A DNA stretch of 64,000 bases from Bog-756 sp963835465 (GTDB lineage: Bacteria; Actinomycetota; Acidimicrobiia; Acidimicrobiales; RAAP-2), in contig CAWIFR010000002.1 of assembly GCA_963835465.1 (NCBI GenBank), positions 124,001 through 188,000 of the forward strand. Direction: 5' to 3'. The position numbers and the translations under genes were made by a program. The notes under the pieces are model-generated. The model was given only the letters and a program-made list of their open reading frames with translations. It searched no databases and was not told the origin of the DNA. The stretch's first letter is position 1; the number at the start of each line of letters is the position of its first letter. Shown here piece by piece: positions 53,707 to 62,400 of this stretch.

Positions 53707-54136
53707 ATGTCCGCCACGACGACACCCGGAGTAACGGTGTTGTTGACCCAGCTGTCCCGAGTCGTCTATCGCCGTACCTCCGAAGACCTCCTGGGCATGC
53801 GGATGAAAGAGTTCGTCATGCTCGCCCATCTTCGCGAGCACGCTCCGATCCCGCAGCAGGATCTAGGTGAGATGTTGTGCGTCGACGCCAACAACCTTGT
53901 ACTCCTTCTCAACGAAGTTCGAGTCGAGGGGATTTGCCTATCGGCGCCGCGATCCTACGGATCGCCGTCGCCACCTAGTCGAGATCACCGACGATGGGTT
54001 GGCCGCGTTCGAGAGGGCCGAACGTGGGATTGAAAGTGTGGAAGACGAGGTGCTGGCCTCCCTCACCACCCGGGAGCGAGCTGAGCTCCAGGGCTTGCTG
54101 ACCAAAGCACTCGAAGGAGACTCCGGGCCGGGTTGA
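53707..54136 (+). pseudogene. MarR-family regulator, frameshifted
   Basis: The first part (LLTQLSRVVYRRTSEDLLGMRMKE..., LGEMLCVDANNLVLLLNEV) is a MarR start with its recognition helix. The second part in the next frame (SRGFAYRRRDPTDRRRHLVEI, then a long helix) is the wing and dimer helix. Joining needs one base fewer in GAAGTTCGAG at 53918-53919 (TT read as T), giving NEVESRGFAYRRRDP and about 142 residues, the usual length. It is divergent from the DHA2 transporter and probably its repressor if the sequence is in fact intact. Confidence 0.82.
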
Positions 54137-54343
54137 TCGCTCACCGAATCGCTGTGGCCGGCGATACCTCGGATTGGCCCGCAATCCGTGAGAGCAGGTT
54201 GCCGACCTGGGGTCCCGGTCTCCACTCCGGAGGCCGAGTGGCCTTGCGCCTGTAGGCGTGCCAGACCAATATTCTCCGCGGCCGAACCAGGTCGACCCTG
54301 TGCCGAGTGGACATCACCGGGGGTTGACGGTAGCAATTGGGGA

Positions 54344-55712
54344 ATGACCGGGGGGGAGGCCAGCGGGGGTTCGGTTCTCGCGGCGCGTGATGAGCCGAGC
54401 TGCGAGCAGGATTCGTCGTCGACAGAAGTCCCCAGTCCGTTGGACGATGTGGCGGCCACCGGCCGCATCCGGGAGTTCATCCCCCTGGCAGTGGCCCTGG
54501 CGGCGTGCACCGCGGTGTGGACCGTCCTCTTCATTTTGAGGGTTCGGGCCCACCAGCCCAACATCGACGACTATCTCTATGCCCATGTCAGCTATCAACT
54601 GGTGCACCCGTCATTGTTCGACGTGTTCAGCCAGTTCTTCGACACCAGTCCCACTGCCCCTCTGGTCCCACTTCTGGCCGCACTCCTTACCGGCGGCAAC
54701 AACGTAAACAGCATCGTCGTCATGCAGCTTCCATTTTTCCTCCTGCTGGTTTCGGGCCTGGTTTCCGGTGGCGTGGATCCTCATCACGTTTGCCGCCTTG
54801 TCTGTGAGGCCCAACACGGGAACGGGGTTCGGAACTCCGGTGCTCGCGGTGGCCATGGCGATGACAGGAGTCGCTCTGCTGGCCCGCCCTCGCCCTCCCG
54901 CGCTTTGCGGTCATCGCTCTCTTCGTCTCTGTCCTTGCGCTCGTGGTGTTTGGCATCGCAGCCGAAGTCGCAGGTGGGGACAGTCAGGCCTGGCTGGGAC
55001 CACCGTACCGACAGCAAGTGCTCGCCGCCGGTGGGACCCGAACGACGAATCTTGAGCGGGTCACCGATCAGGTCGCACGGGCGATCGGCAGTACGCCGAC
55101 GGTCATCGGTCGCAACGATCCACTGGTGAACGTCAATGGACTGGCGTGGGCCCTGCGGGGAAAGGCCACCCATCTGCTCATCCCTCCGTACGGGTCGGGG
55201 GGGACAGCGACCGCCATTACCGAGCTTCGGCATGCGGGTGCCTTCCTGACCGGTTCGGCGAACAAGAATTTCCAGACTCTCGACTAAGCAGAGTGCGGAG
55301 AGCGGCGATTGCCGACGGCTACCGGATCGTGCGGGAATGGACGGTCGTAGCGGACAATACCGTCGTTCTGATGGAACGTCCCGGGGTTGGCCGGCTACCT
55401 CTGGCGACCCACGTCGGAGCGTCGTCCACAGAGCTGGTGGGCCTGCATCAGGGCTCAACGCTGTCCAAGTCCGCCCTCTTGTTGGCTGATGCCAGAGATC
55501 CGCAGGGCGTTGGGTCATTGACCTTCGAAGTGACGGGCTCCACGCTCGCCCATCCGCTGATACTCAGGGCAGCGCCATTCCCGTACGGGTGGGTCGGACT
55601 GTGGGACACGACTGGAGTGGTGAATGGGAAATACTCCATTCGCAGTGTGGCCACGGGTCGCGATGAGGCGGTCGTAGCCAGTGTCCCGGTACGAGTCACG
55701 GTTTCGAACTGA
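54344..55712 (+). pseudogene. Membrane glycosyltransferase-like protein, broken by frameshifts
   Basis: The start has a membrane helix (FIPLAVALAACTAVWTVLFIL) followed by NIDDYLYAHVSYQL, whose paired Asp in the first loop is typical of GT-C/PMT-type mannosyltransferase-like proteins. More helices follow, then a soluble C-terminal part with a beta-sandwich end (FEVTGSTLAHPL, GKYSIRSVATGRDE). The frame changes at about 54767 (extra G), 54897-54899 (extra C) and 55284 (missing base). Correcting these gives about 455 residues without stops. The membrane part has only five or six helices, fewer than usual, so an internal deletion is possible too. Probably cell-surface glycan assembly if functional. 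Confidence 0.6.
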
Positions 55713-55909
55713 GGCCCCTCGGCCCAGTGCTGAACTACGCGGCTCAGTTCCTGTGGTGATGCGGGGCCGAATCGCGTGATGGTTGCCGCACGGCAGCCAC
55801 AGATCGGCGATGCGGGGGTCAGCAGGAAGAACGCCGCCAGCGATGTAACGGAGTGCGGCGCACGGCTCGGTCGGTCACACTCACGTTCGCATTCTTCGTC
55901 CCACACCAG

Positions 55910-55994
55910 CGGAGGGAGTGGGATTCGAACCCACGGAGGCTTGCACCTCACGGCTTTTCAAGAGCCGCGCATTTGTCCGCTCTGCCATCCCTCC
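55910..55994 (-). tRNA. tRNA-Ser (anticodon TGA)
   Basis: On the minus strand the 5' GGAGGGA pairs with TCCCTCC (55911-55917) before the discriminator G. The anticodon arm is CGGCT / loop CTTGAAA / AGCCG, giving anticodon TGA, and a long variable arm (class II) and the T arm GTGGG-TTCGAAT-CCCAC follow. CCA is not encoded. About 85 nt, normal for tRNA-Ser. Its 5' end lies directly at the 3' end of pheA, so the two may share a transcript. Confidence 0.95.
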
Positions 55995-57060
55995 GAGCGC
56001 CTGCAAGGGTAGTGGCTCCCAGTCCCGGTGCTTGCCCACGGCCACCGGTGGCGCCCCGGTGCAGGTCTCGGCCGCCCCTCGCGTCGACCCGACCTCCGCC
56101 CGCAGGGAGTCGACCCAGGCGCCCGCCGCCGTCCACGACGTCTCGGCTTCGCGACGGAGCGCGGGGGCGGCTGGACCGGCGGCTGGATACGAGCCGAGGA
56201 ATTTGACTCCGGCCAAGCTGGCGTGAAGGTCGCGCAAGCAGTCGCCGACCACGGCATCGGCGATGTGGCCCTCGAAGTCGATGATGAAGCAGTAGTCGCC
56301 CGAGAGCCTGCTTGGTGGGCCTCGACTCCAGCTTGGACAAGTTGATGTTGCGGGCGGAGAACTGGCCGAGGATGCCGTGGAGGCTGCCGGGGTGGTCGGC
56401 GCTCTGGAAGCAGGCGATGCTGGTCCGGTCGTGCCCGGTGGGGGAGGGGATCCCCGTCCGGGCCAGGGACGACGAACCGGGTCTGGTTGTCCGGGTGGTC
56501 CTCCACGTCCTCCACCAGGATGTCCAGCCCATAGAGGGTGGCCGCCAGCCGCGGGGCAATGGCAGCGGTGGGGCGAGCAGCCATGGCCGGGTCGTGTTGG
56601 CCTACTAGGCGTGCGGCGTCCGCGGTCGAGTTGGTGGCCAGCACTTCTGCCGATGGCAGCTTCTCGTTGAGGAAGCGGCGGCACTGGGCCGTGGCCATCG
56701 GCATCGACGCCACCCGCTCGATCTCGCCCAGTCCTGTTCCGGGAGTAGCCATCAGGTGAAGATGGATGTCCAGTACGACCTCTCGCTGGATGCGCAGGTC
56801 GAAGTCGAAGACCAGGCTGTCGATGATGTCTCGGACCGTGCCCTCGATGGCGTTCTCGAGGGGGACGAAACCCAGCTCGAATGCGACCGTCCCGGACCGA
56901 GCTCAAGCACCTCGACCAGCGATCCGAGCGGGGTGATCTGAGCCGTGCCGTAGTCGGCTTCGCCGAGGAGGGCCTCCTCGGTGAAGGTCCCCTCGGGGCC
57001 CAGGAATCCGATGCGCGCTGGGCTCGGGCTCGCGGGGTCTGAGGATGCGTCCGGGGCCAT
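55995..57060 (-). pseudogene. pheA: Prephenate dehydratase, interrupted by several frameshifts
   Basis: PheA makes phenylpyruvate from prephenate in phenylalanine synthesis. All blocks are present but spread over three frames: IGFLGPEGTFTEEALL at the start, VPLENAIEGTVRDI, CRRFLNEKLPSAEV, ARTGIPSPTGHDRTSIACFQ, then the ACT-domain core HPGSLHGILGQFSARNINLSKLES-like stretch and DYCFIIDFEGHIADA. Joins are needed near 56897, 56880, 56466 and 56299; each looks like one extra base in a short run (GG, TT, CCC, GGG on the coding strand). No stop is seen before the tRNA in the last frame, so the 3' end is uncertain. Four independent shifts in an otherwise well-kept gene suggest sequence error. Confidence 0.85.
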
Positions 57061-57083
57061 ACCCAGGCAGGATAGTGAACATC

Positions 57084-57866
57084 ATGGACGAACCCGGACT
57101 ACAACGCCTACTCGCCGACGTGCGCTCGGGGGCCGTTTCTCCCGACGATGCCCTTCACCAGCTCCGCCGGCTCCCCTTTGCCGACCTGGGCTTCGCCAAG
57201 GTCGACCACCACCGTTCGCTCCGCCAGGGGCTACCCGAGGCGGTCTACGGCCAGGGCAAGTCGCCCGACCAGTGCTCGACCATCGTCGGCGAGCTGCTGG
57301 CCGAGCGGTGATGGGCCAGTGATCCTGACCCGTGCCGATCAGGGCCAGGTGGAGGTCGTGAGGGCCGAGCCACCCCGGATGGGATCCGGACGGTGACCGG
57401 GCCGGCCACCGGAGCGGACCAAGTGCGTGGGGAGCTCTCGGTGATGATCTGGCGTCCGGCTCAACGGCGTGCGGCGCGGACCCTCGTGGTCACGGCGGGC
57501 ACCTCGGACCTGCCTGTGGCCCGTGAGTGCCAGGCCACGCTCGGCGCACTCGGCCTCCGCCCCACGTTGCTGGCCGATTGCGGCGTGGCCGGTGTGCACC
57601 GACTGCTTGGCGTCCGCCGACGAGCTCGCCGAGGCTGACGCCGATCGTGGTGGTGGCCGGGATGGAAGGGGCGCTGGCCAGCCTGGTCGGCGGGATCACG
57701 CCCGCACCGGTGGTAGCCGTTCCCACCAGCACGGGGTACGGGGCGGCGCTGGAGGGGGTGACCGCCCTGCTGGCCATGCACGCGCTCTTGCGCCGCGGGC
57801 ATCACCGTCGTAGGCATCGACAACGGCTTCGGGGCCGCCTGCGCCATTGCCCGGATGCTGCCATGA
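57084..57866 (+). pseudogene. larB: LarB, pyridinium-3,5-biscarboxylate synthase, frameshifted
   Basis: LarB carboxylates nicotinic acid adenine dinucleotide in the first step of the nickel-pincer (NPN) cofactor pathway. N-terminal LRRLPFADLGFAKVDHHR and GLPEAVYGQGKSP are in frame one; LTRADQGQVEVVRAE in another; LVVTAGTSDLPVA and CGVAGVHRLL next; VVVAGMEGALASLVGG and AVPTSTGYGAALEG next; then GIDNGFGAACAIARMLP to the stop at 57866. Shifts lie near 57309, 57376, 57607 (extra T), 57641 (extra C) and 57784. All conserved motifs of this PurE-like family survive. It is divergent from pheA (23-bp gap) and followed by larC. Confidence 0.82.
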
Positions 57867-57940
57867 GCGGGAGGGCGTCGTGAACCCGACTCGACCGGAC
57901 GCACGGCGGGGTGGCTCGCCGTCTGGGCGGAGCGCGACGT

Positions 57941-59352
57941 GGCCTGGTTCCACTGCTTCGCCGGGATCGCCGGGGACATGGCCCTCGGGAGCCTGCTGGA
58001 TGCCGGGGCCGACCTCGGCCGAGGTGTCGGCACTCCTGGACCGACTGCCTCTCGGGGGCTGGTCACTCGACATTGAGCCGGTGCTACGCGGAGGTATCGC
58101 CGCCACCCGGGCGGTGGTGAGCGTGGAGGACAGCGTGGTCGTGCGGACCCACGCCCACATCGTGGGGCTGATCGGCGAGGCCCGGCTGCCCGAGCGGGTC
58201 ACCCAGCGGTCCCTGGCCACATTCGCGGCACTGGCCGATGTCGAGGCCAGGTTGCATCGACGTCCGGTGGACCAGGTCCACTTCCACGAGGTCGGTGGCC
58301 ACGACACCATCGTGGACATCGTGGGCACGGCAGCCGCGCTCGAGGTGCTCGGGATCGACGTAGTCCGCGCCAGTCCGGTGGCCACCGGGCTGGGCATGGT
58401 CCGGACCGCCCATGGGATGCTGCCGAATCCGGCGCCTGCGGTGGTGGCGCTGTTGGAAGGGGTGCCCACGTGGGGCCGGGACATCCCCGTGGAGCTGACG
58501 ACCCCGACCGGGGCCGCCCTGCTGGCTGCCCTGTCGCCGGCTATGGACCCATGCCGCCGATGCGGGTGACCGGCCAAGGGTTCGGGGCCGGGGCTCGCGA
58601 GAGCTTGACGAGCTGCCCAACTGCACCCAGGTGGTGACCGGGATCGGTGGGCAGACGGTGCGGACGAGCAGGCCGATGCGGGCCAGCCGGTGGCCCACCT
58701 CGAAGCCAATGTCGACGATGCCACCGGCGAACAGCTGGCCCATGCCGTCGGGGCGCTTCTCGACGCCGGTGCTCACGATGCCTGGCTCACTCCGGTGGTC
58801 ATGAAGAAGGGTCGCCCCGGCACGGTGGTCAACGCACTCGTCGATCCCTCCCAGGTGGCCCAACTGCGTGCTGTCCTGCGGGACACGACCGGCTCGCTCG
58901 GTGTCCGGGCGACGGCGGGCGAACGGTGGCCCGCGGCCCGGTCGATCGAGTCGGTCTGGGTCGACGGCCAGATGGTCCGGGTCAAGGTGGCCGAGGGGAA
59001 GGTCAAGGCCGAGTACGAGGACGTGGCCCGAGCGTCGCGGCGGACCGGTCGGCCACTGCGGGAGATGGCATTTCTGGCCGAGTCCCAGTGGCGACGGGAA
59101 CAGGCCGGGGAGGGTGCTCCGGGCCCCTGGGGGCCAGGGCAGACCCGCCGGCCTGGACGGCCTGGACGACCCGGACGGGGCGGGCGGCGGTGCGGGAGCG
59201 ACGTCAGCCTGATCGCGGTCGACCCGCTGGGGTCTTCCCGCTGTGGGAGGGGCGCAAGGGGTGGGCGGCATCAACTGGAGGTCGAGGACGAGTACCGTCT
59301 GCCTGCTGGAGGACCGTCCCCTTGGACGGGCGACCTGTTCCCCTCCTCCTGA
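57941..59352 (+). pseudogene. larC: LarC, nickel insertion protein, frameshifted
   Basis: LarC inserts nickel into the pincer nucleotide using CTP. It starts AWFHCFAGIAGDMALGSLLDAG from GTG 57941 with GGAG upstream. After an extra G near 58017 it continues AEVSALLDRLPLGGW, HFHEVGGHDTIVDIVG and TTPTGAALLAAL. It breaks again near 58541, 58600 (two extra bases) and 58649, and resumes VAHLEANVDDATGEQLAHA, WLTPVVMKKGRPG and SVWVDGQMVRVKVAEGK. The last 70 residues to 59352 are Gly/Arg-rich and may not be genuine. LarC of Lactobacillus is made by programmed frameshifting, but four separate shifts here point to error or decay instead. No larE or larA is in the window. Confidence 0.8.
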
Positions 59353-59373
59353 CGTCTCGAAAGGAATCGTCCC

Positions 59374-59916
59374 ATGTCCCGTGTGCGCACGCTCATCGTG
59401 GTGTCGCTGTCGGTCGTCGCAGTCGGCTTGACCAGCTGCAGCAGCTCATCCTCCAGCCCTACGACCACCGCTCCGGCGTCGGCCACACCGACCACCTCCG
59501 GGCCCCCGACCACGATCCCGGCGGCGGATCTGTCATCGGCGGGAACGACGGGCACCGCACCCACCATCACCGTGCCGGCGGGGAAGCCGCCGACCCGGCT
59601 TCAGACGGCCGACTTGATCACCGGCACCGGTCCCGCGGCCAAGGCCGGTGACTCGGTCACCGTGCAGTACGTGCTGGCCACGTATTCGAGCGGCAAGGAG
59701 ATCCAGTCGTCGTGGACAAGCCAGCCGTTCACCTTCACGCTGGGAGCCGGCCAGGTCATCCCAGGGTGGGACACCGGAGTGGCCGGGATGCAGGTCGGTG
59801 GACGGCGGGAGCTGATCATCCCGCCGAGTCTGGGGTATGGGAATCAGTCACCTGGAGCCGGCATCGCCAGAGACGACACCCTGGTCTTCATCGTGGATCT
59901 GCTCAAGATCAACTGA
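59374..59916 (+). CDS. FKBP-type peptidyl-prolyl isomerase lipoprotein
   Basis: A protein of 180 residues. N-terminal signal and lipobox LTSC at about residues 19-22, so exported and lipid-anchored; a Ser/Thr/Pro-rich linker to about residue 70; then an FKBP domain (GDSVTVQYVLATYSSGKEI, FTLGAGQVIPGWDTGVAGM, GGRRELIIPPSLGYG, TLVFIVDLLKIN). It speeds proline isomerisation in folding proteins outside the membrane. Intact frame immediately after the damaged larC. It is convergent with the transporter gene 17 bp away. Confidence 0.93.
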   Translation: MSRVRTLIVVSLSVVAVGLTSCSSSSSSPTTTAPASATPTTSGPPTTIPAADLSSAGTTGTAPTITVPAGKPPTRLQTADLITGTGPAAKAGDSVTVQYVLATYSSGKEIQSSWTSQPFTFTLGAGQVIPGWDTGVAGMQVGGRRELIIPPSLGYGNQSPGAGIARDDTLVFIVDLLKIN

Positions 59917-59933
59917 TCGGTCGACCTCGTCCG

Positions 59934-61145
59934 CTACAGCGATCCGGTGACGGCGAGAAGCCCGAGGGACACGGCCAACGACAGCGGCACCGTGACCAGG
60001 CCGATCGCCACCGCTCGCCGCAAGGGGGGTACTGAGCCCACCGACCGCGCCGTCCGCCACCACAGGATCCAGGCCAGTGACCCCGTGACGAACAGGTTGG
60101 GCCCGAGGTTCAACCCGACCAGTAGGGCGAACGGGTGCGGTGGCACCCGCGAGGCCAGCAGCGCGGCCGCCGGGAGGTTGTTCACAGCCACCGTGGAGAG
60201 GGCGGCCACCACGGCTGTGCCCACCGGGTTGAGATGGCCGAGCAAGGTGGCTGGCCCGGACCAGGCCCGGCCCAGGGTGCCGAGCGCGAGTGCGAGCCCG
60301 AACAGGCCGACCAACACGGGGACACCCAGCACCGCCAGCACCGCCTTGACCCGCTGGCGTTGGGCCACCAGTCGGGCAGTGATGACCAGCAGGCCGACTC
60401 CAGCCACCGGCAGCGCCGGGTTGGCCAGGGCGAGGACGAGCACGGTGACGCCCACCACGGCCAGCGCGCCCAGCCCCACAACCAGCGGGGGGGTGGTGGC
60501 TTCGGCGGGCGGGGGGGAGCGGTCGAGCCCGGCCTCGGCGGGCGGGGGGCCTGACAGTGACCGACGCTCGGCCACGGCGACCACCGCGGTGGTCATGATC
60601 ACCGCCCCGACCCAGGGGAGGGCCATATGGCCGAAGAACTGCCCACCGGAGAGGTGGAGGTGACCGAGAACGATCAGGTTGGTCAGGTTGGACCCGGGCA
60701 GAAGGAGGCTCCCGGCGTTGGATAGCAGGAGGCACCCAATGAGCAGGGCGGCCTCGCCTTGGCCCCGGCGCCGGGTCGCGTAGAAGAGGACTGGCGTCAG
60801 GAAGACCACCGAGGTGTCCAGGTTGAGCAAGGCGGTGACCGCGGCCACCAGCACGGCGGCTCCGGCAAACAGGGCCAGGCAGTTAGGGGCCGCCGCGTCC
60901 AGGCGGTGGCCGGCCGCGGCGAAGAGACCGTCTTGGTCGGCGACCAGTCCCACCAGCAGGAGGCCGGTAACCAACACGAACGGCGACCACACCTGCGACG
61001 CGGCCGATCGGGCCGCACCGGCATCGAGGACCAAGGCGAGCACTGCGGCGGCCACGCCGACCACGGCCAGCCCCCAGCCCCAAAAGCGGGCGACCAGGCC
61101 TAGGGGTGTATCCGATGGGGCTGGCGAGGGAGGGGGATGGACCAC
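59934..61145 (-). CDS. ArsB/SLC13-type ion transporter
   Basis: A protein of 403 residues with about ten to eleven membrane helices of the ion-transporter superfamily that includes ArsB, NhaD and SLC13. Hallmarks: NLDTSVVFLTPVLFY, NAGSLLLPGSNLTNLIVL in the first half and AALSTVAVNNLPAAALLASR in the second, the paired SN/NN re-entrant motifs. It may export arsenite or move an anion with Na+ or H+; substrate unproven. Its start is 80 bp from the divergent ArsR gene with an operator-like palindrome between, which supports a metalloid-linked or ArsR-controlled role. Confidence 0.82.
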   Translation of the reverse strand: MVHPPPSPAPSDTPLGLVARFWGWGLAVVGVAAAVLALVLDAGAARSAASQVWSPFVLVTGLLLVGLVADQDGLFAAAGHRLDAAAPNCLALFAGAAVLVAAVTALLNLDTSVVFLTPVLFYATRRRGQGEAALLIGCLLLSNAGSLLLPGSNLTNLIVLGHLHLSGGQFFGHMALPWVGAVIMTTAVVAVAERRSLSGPPPAEAGLDRSPPPAEATTPPLVVGLGALAVVGVTVLVLALANPALPVAGVGLLVITARLVAQRQRVKAVLAVLGVPVLVGLFGLALALGTLGRAWSGPATLLGHLNPVGTAVVAALSTVAVNNLPAAALLASRVPPHPFALLVGLNLGPNLFVTGSLAWILWWRTARSVGSVPPLRRAVAIGLVTVPLSLAVSLGLLAVTGSL

Positions 61146-61204
61146 GACCGACCAGCATGCCCGACGACGACCGGAGCCAATGGCCCCGGTTGACGACCCG
61201 GTTG

Positions 61205-61227
61205 GTAAGTGGTAACTTACGGTAAGT
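61205..61227. promoter_or_regulatory. Putative ArsR operator overlapping the arsR start
   Basis: GTAAGTGGTAACTTAC (61205-61220) is a perfect inverted repeat (6-4-6), and a third GTAAGT half follows at 61222-61227, running into the GTG start. It lies between the divergent transporter and ArsR genes. Good candidate for autorepression of arsR and possible control of the transporter. Confidence 0.6.
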
Positions 61228-61552
61228 GACTGCTAACGGCTCGGCTCTCGCGGCACTGGCGGACCCGACCCGTCGGGAGCTGTTCGAACGGTTGGCCGAT
61301 CACCCCCAGGCGGTGGGGGAACTGGCTGGGCAGGTGGCGGTGAGTCGGCCGGCGGTTTCACAGCACCTGAAGGTCCTGAAGGACGCAGGCCTGGTCACCG
61401 ACCAGGCCGACGGCAGTCGCCGCATCTACCGACTCGATCCGTCGGGTATCGGCGACCTGCGGGAGTACCTGGACCGGTTCTGGGGCACCGCGCTGGCCGC
61501 CTTCAAGGACCGCGCTGAAGGGAGCGCCCGCCAGGTGGGCGAGATGAACTGA
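61226..61552 (+). CDS. ArsR-family transcriptional regulator
   Basis: A protein of 108 residues with a winged helix-turn-helix: LADPTRRELFERL, GELAGQVAVSRPAVSQHLKVL as recognition region, DQADGSRRIYRLDP as wing. It lacks the CxC metal motif of arsenic-sensing ArsR proteins, so the signal is probably not a metal bound at that site. It resembles the ArsR proteins that are paired with SRPBCC (AHSA1) proteins, which is what follows 36 bp downstream. The GTG start overlaps the operator, so translation is probably leaderless or from a very short leader. Confidence 0.92.
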   Translation: MTANGSALAALADPTRRELFERLADHPQAVGELAGQVAVSRPAVSQHLKVLKDAGLVTDQADGSRRIYRLDPSGIGDLREYLDRFWGTALAAFKDRAEGSARQVGEMN

Positions 61553-61588
61553 AGGGCGGAGAGGCCGTCCCGAGCGAGGAGGTAGCTG

Positions 61589-62086
61589 ATGGCTGCGAGC
61601 GACCACACGTCCGTCCGGTCTTCCATCGTGGTGGAGGTGGGCATCGACCGGGCCTTCGCGGTGTTCACCGAGGACATCGGGAGCTGGTGGCCCCCGGACC
61701 ATCACATCCTGGACGGCGAACTGGCCGAGATGGTCTTCGAGCCCCGAGCTGGCGGCCACGTCTACGACCGCGCCACTGACGGCCGGCAATGTCGCTGGGC
61801 CCGGGTCTTGTCGTTCGAACCACCCCATCGAATCGTGATCTCCTGGGACATCAGCCTGCAGTGGACCCTCGAGGCCGATCCGGCCCGTACCAGCGAGGTG
61901 GAGGTTCGTTTCACCGCCGAAACTCCGGACCGGACCCTGGTGGAGCTGGAGCACCGGAAGCTCGACCGGCACGGCGAGGGCTGGGAGCAGATGCAGGGCG
62001 CAGTGGGGTCCCCGAATGGGTGGGACGCTGGGCTGGTGGCCTTCGCCGATCGGGTGGCAGCTCCGACGCCGATCGGACCGGCATGA
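61589..62086 (+). CDS. SRPBCC/AHSA1-type ligand-binding protein
   Basis: A START-like (SRPBCC, Aha1 C-terminal-like) protein of 165 residues: VEVGIDRAFAVFTEDIGSWWPPDHHI, FEPRAGGHVYDR, WARVLSFEPPHRIVISWDI and RTLVELEHRKLDRHGEGWE. It has a deep hydrophobic pocket for lipids or aromatic compounds in this fold. It is found as a partner of ArsR regulators of this type. GAGGAGG precedes the ATG. The stop overlaps the next gene by 4 bp (ATGA). Ligand unknown. Confidence 0.9.
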   Translation: MAASDHTSVRSSIVVEVGIDRAFAVFTEDIGSWWPPDHHILDGELAEMVFEPRAGGHVYDRATDGRQCRWARVLSFEPPHRIVISWDISLQWTLEADPARTSEVEVRFTAETPDRTLVELEHRKLDRHGEGWEQMQGAVGSPNGWDAGLVAFADRVAAPTPIGPA

Positions 62087-62400
62087 AGAGATTCTTCATC
62101 CGCCTCCTCTCTCCCCGCCCCGACTTCGCCGTCACCATGACGGATGCCGAGCGGGCCACCATGAACCACCACATCGGCTATTGGTCGGACCTGGCCGCCC
62201 AGGGGAAGGTGCTGGCCTTCGGACCGGTAGGCGACCCGGCCGGTCCCTTCGGGATGGCCGTCGTGCTGGCCGAGGACGACGAAGCCGCCGACGCACTACG
62301 GAACGGCGACCCCGCCTTGGCCTCGCCGCACGGATTCCGGACCGAGCTCCATCCGACGTTGGCCCTGGTGACCCCCGACGGCCGGTACGACGCCACCTGA
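62083..62400 (+). CDS. YciI-like protein
   Basis: A protein of 105 residues of the YciI/DGPF-like alpha-beta fold: MKRFFIRLLSPRPDF, HHIGYWSDLAAQGKVLAFGPVGDPAGPFGMAVV and the following helix. The early His in NHHIGYW corresponds to the conserved His of the family. Exact role unknown; some members are dehydrochlorinase-like or chaperone-like. Last gene of the ArsR-SRPBCC-YciI operon, translationally coupled to the SRPBCC gene by the ATGA overlap. Confidence 0.87.
   Translation: MKRFFIRLLSPRPDFAVTMTDAERATMNHHIGYWSDLAAQGKVLAFGPVGDPAGPFGMAVVLAEDDEAADALRNGDPALASPHGFRTELHPTLALVTPDGRYDAT

Noticed and set aside
55910..55994. tRNA-Ser as an integration site for a mobile element
   Set aside because: No integrase, no second copy of the tRNA end, and only housekeeping-type genes on both sides.
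55918..56226. Plus-strand open frame across the tRNA
   Set aside because: It overlaps the complete tRNA-Ser and the antisense of pheA; no coding evidence.
57941..59352. Programmed ribosomal frameshifting as the explanation for larC
   Set aside because: Several separate shifts of different sign are needed, and neighbouring unrelated genes show the same defect, so sequence error or decay is simpler.
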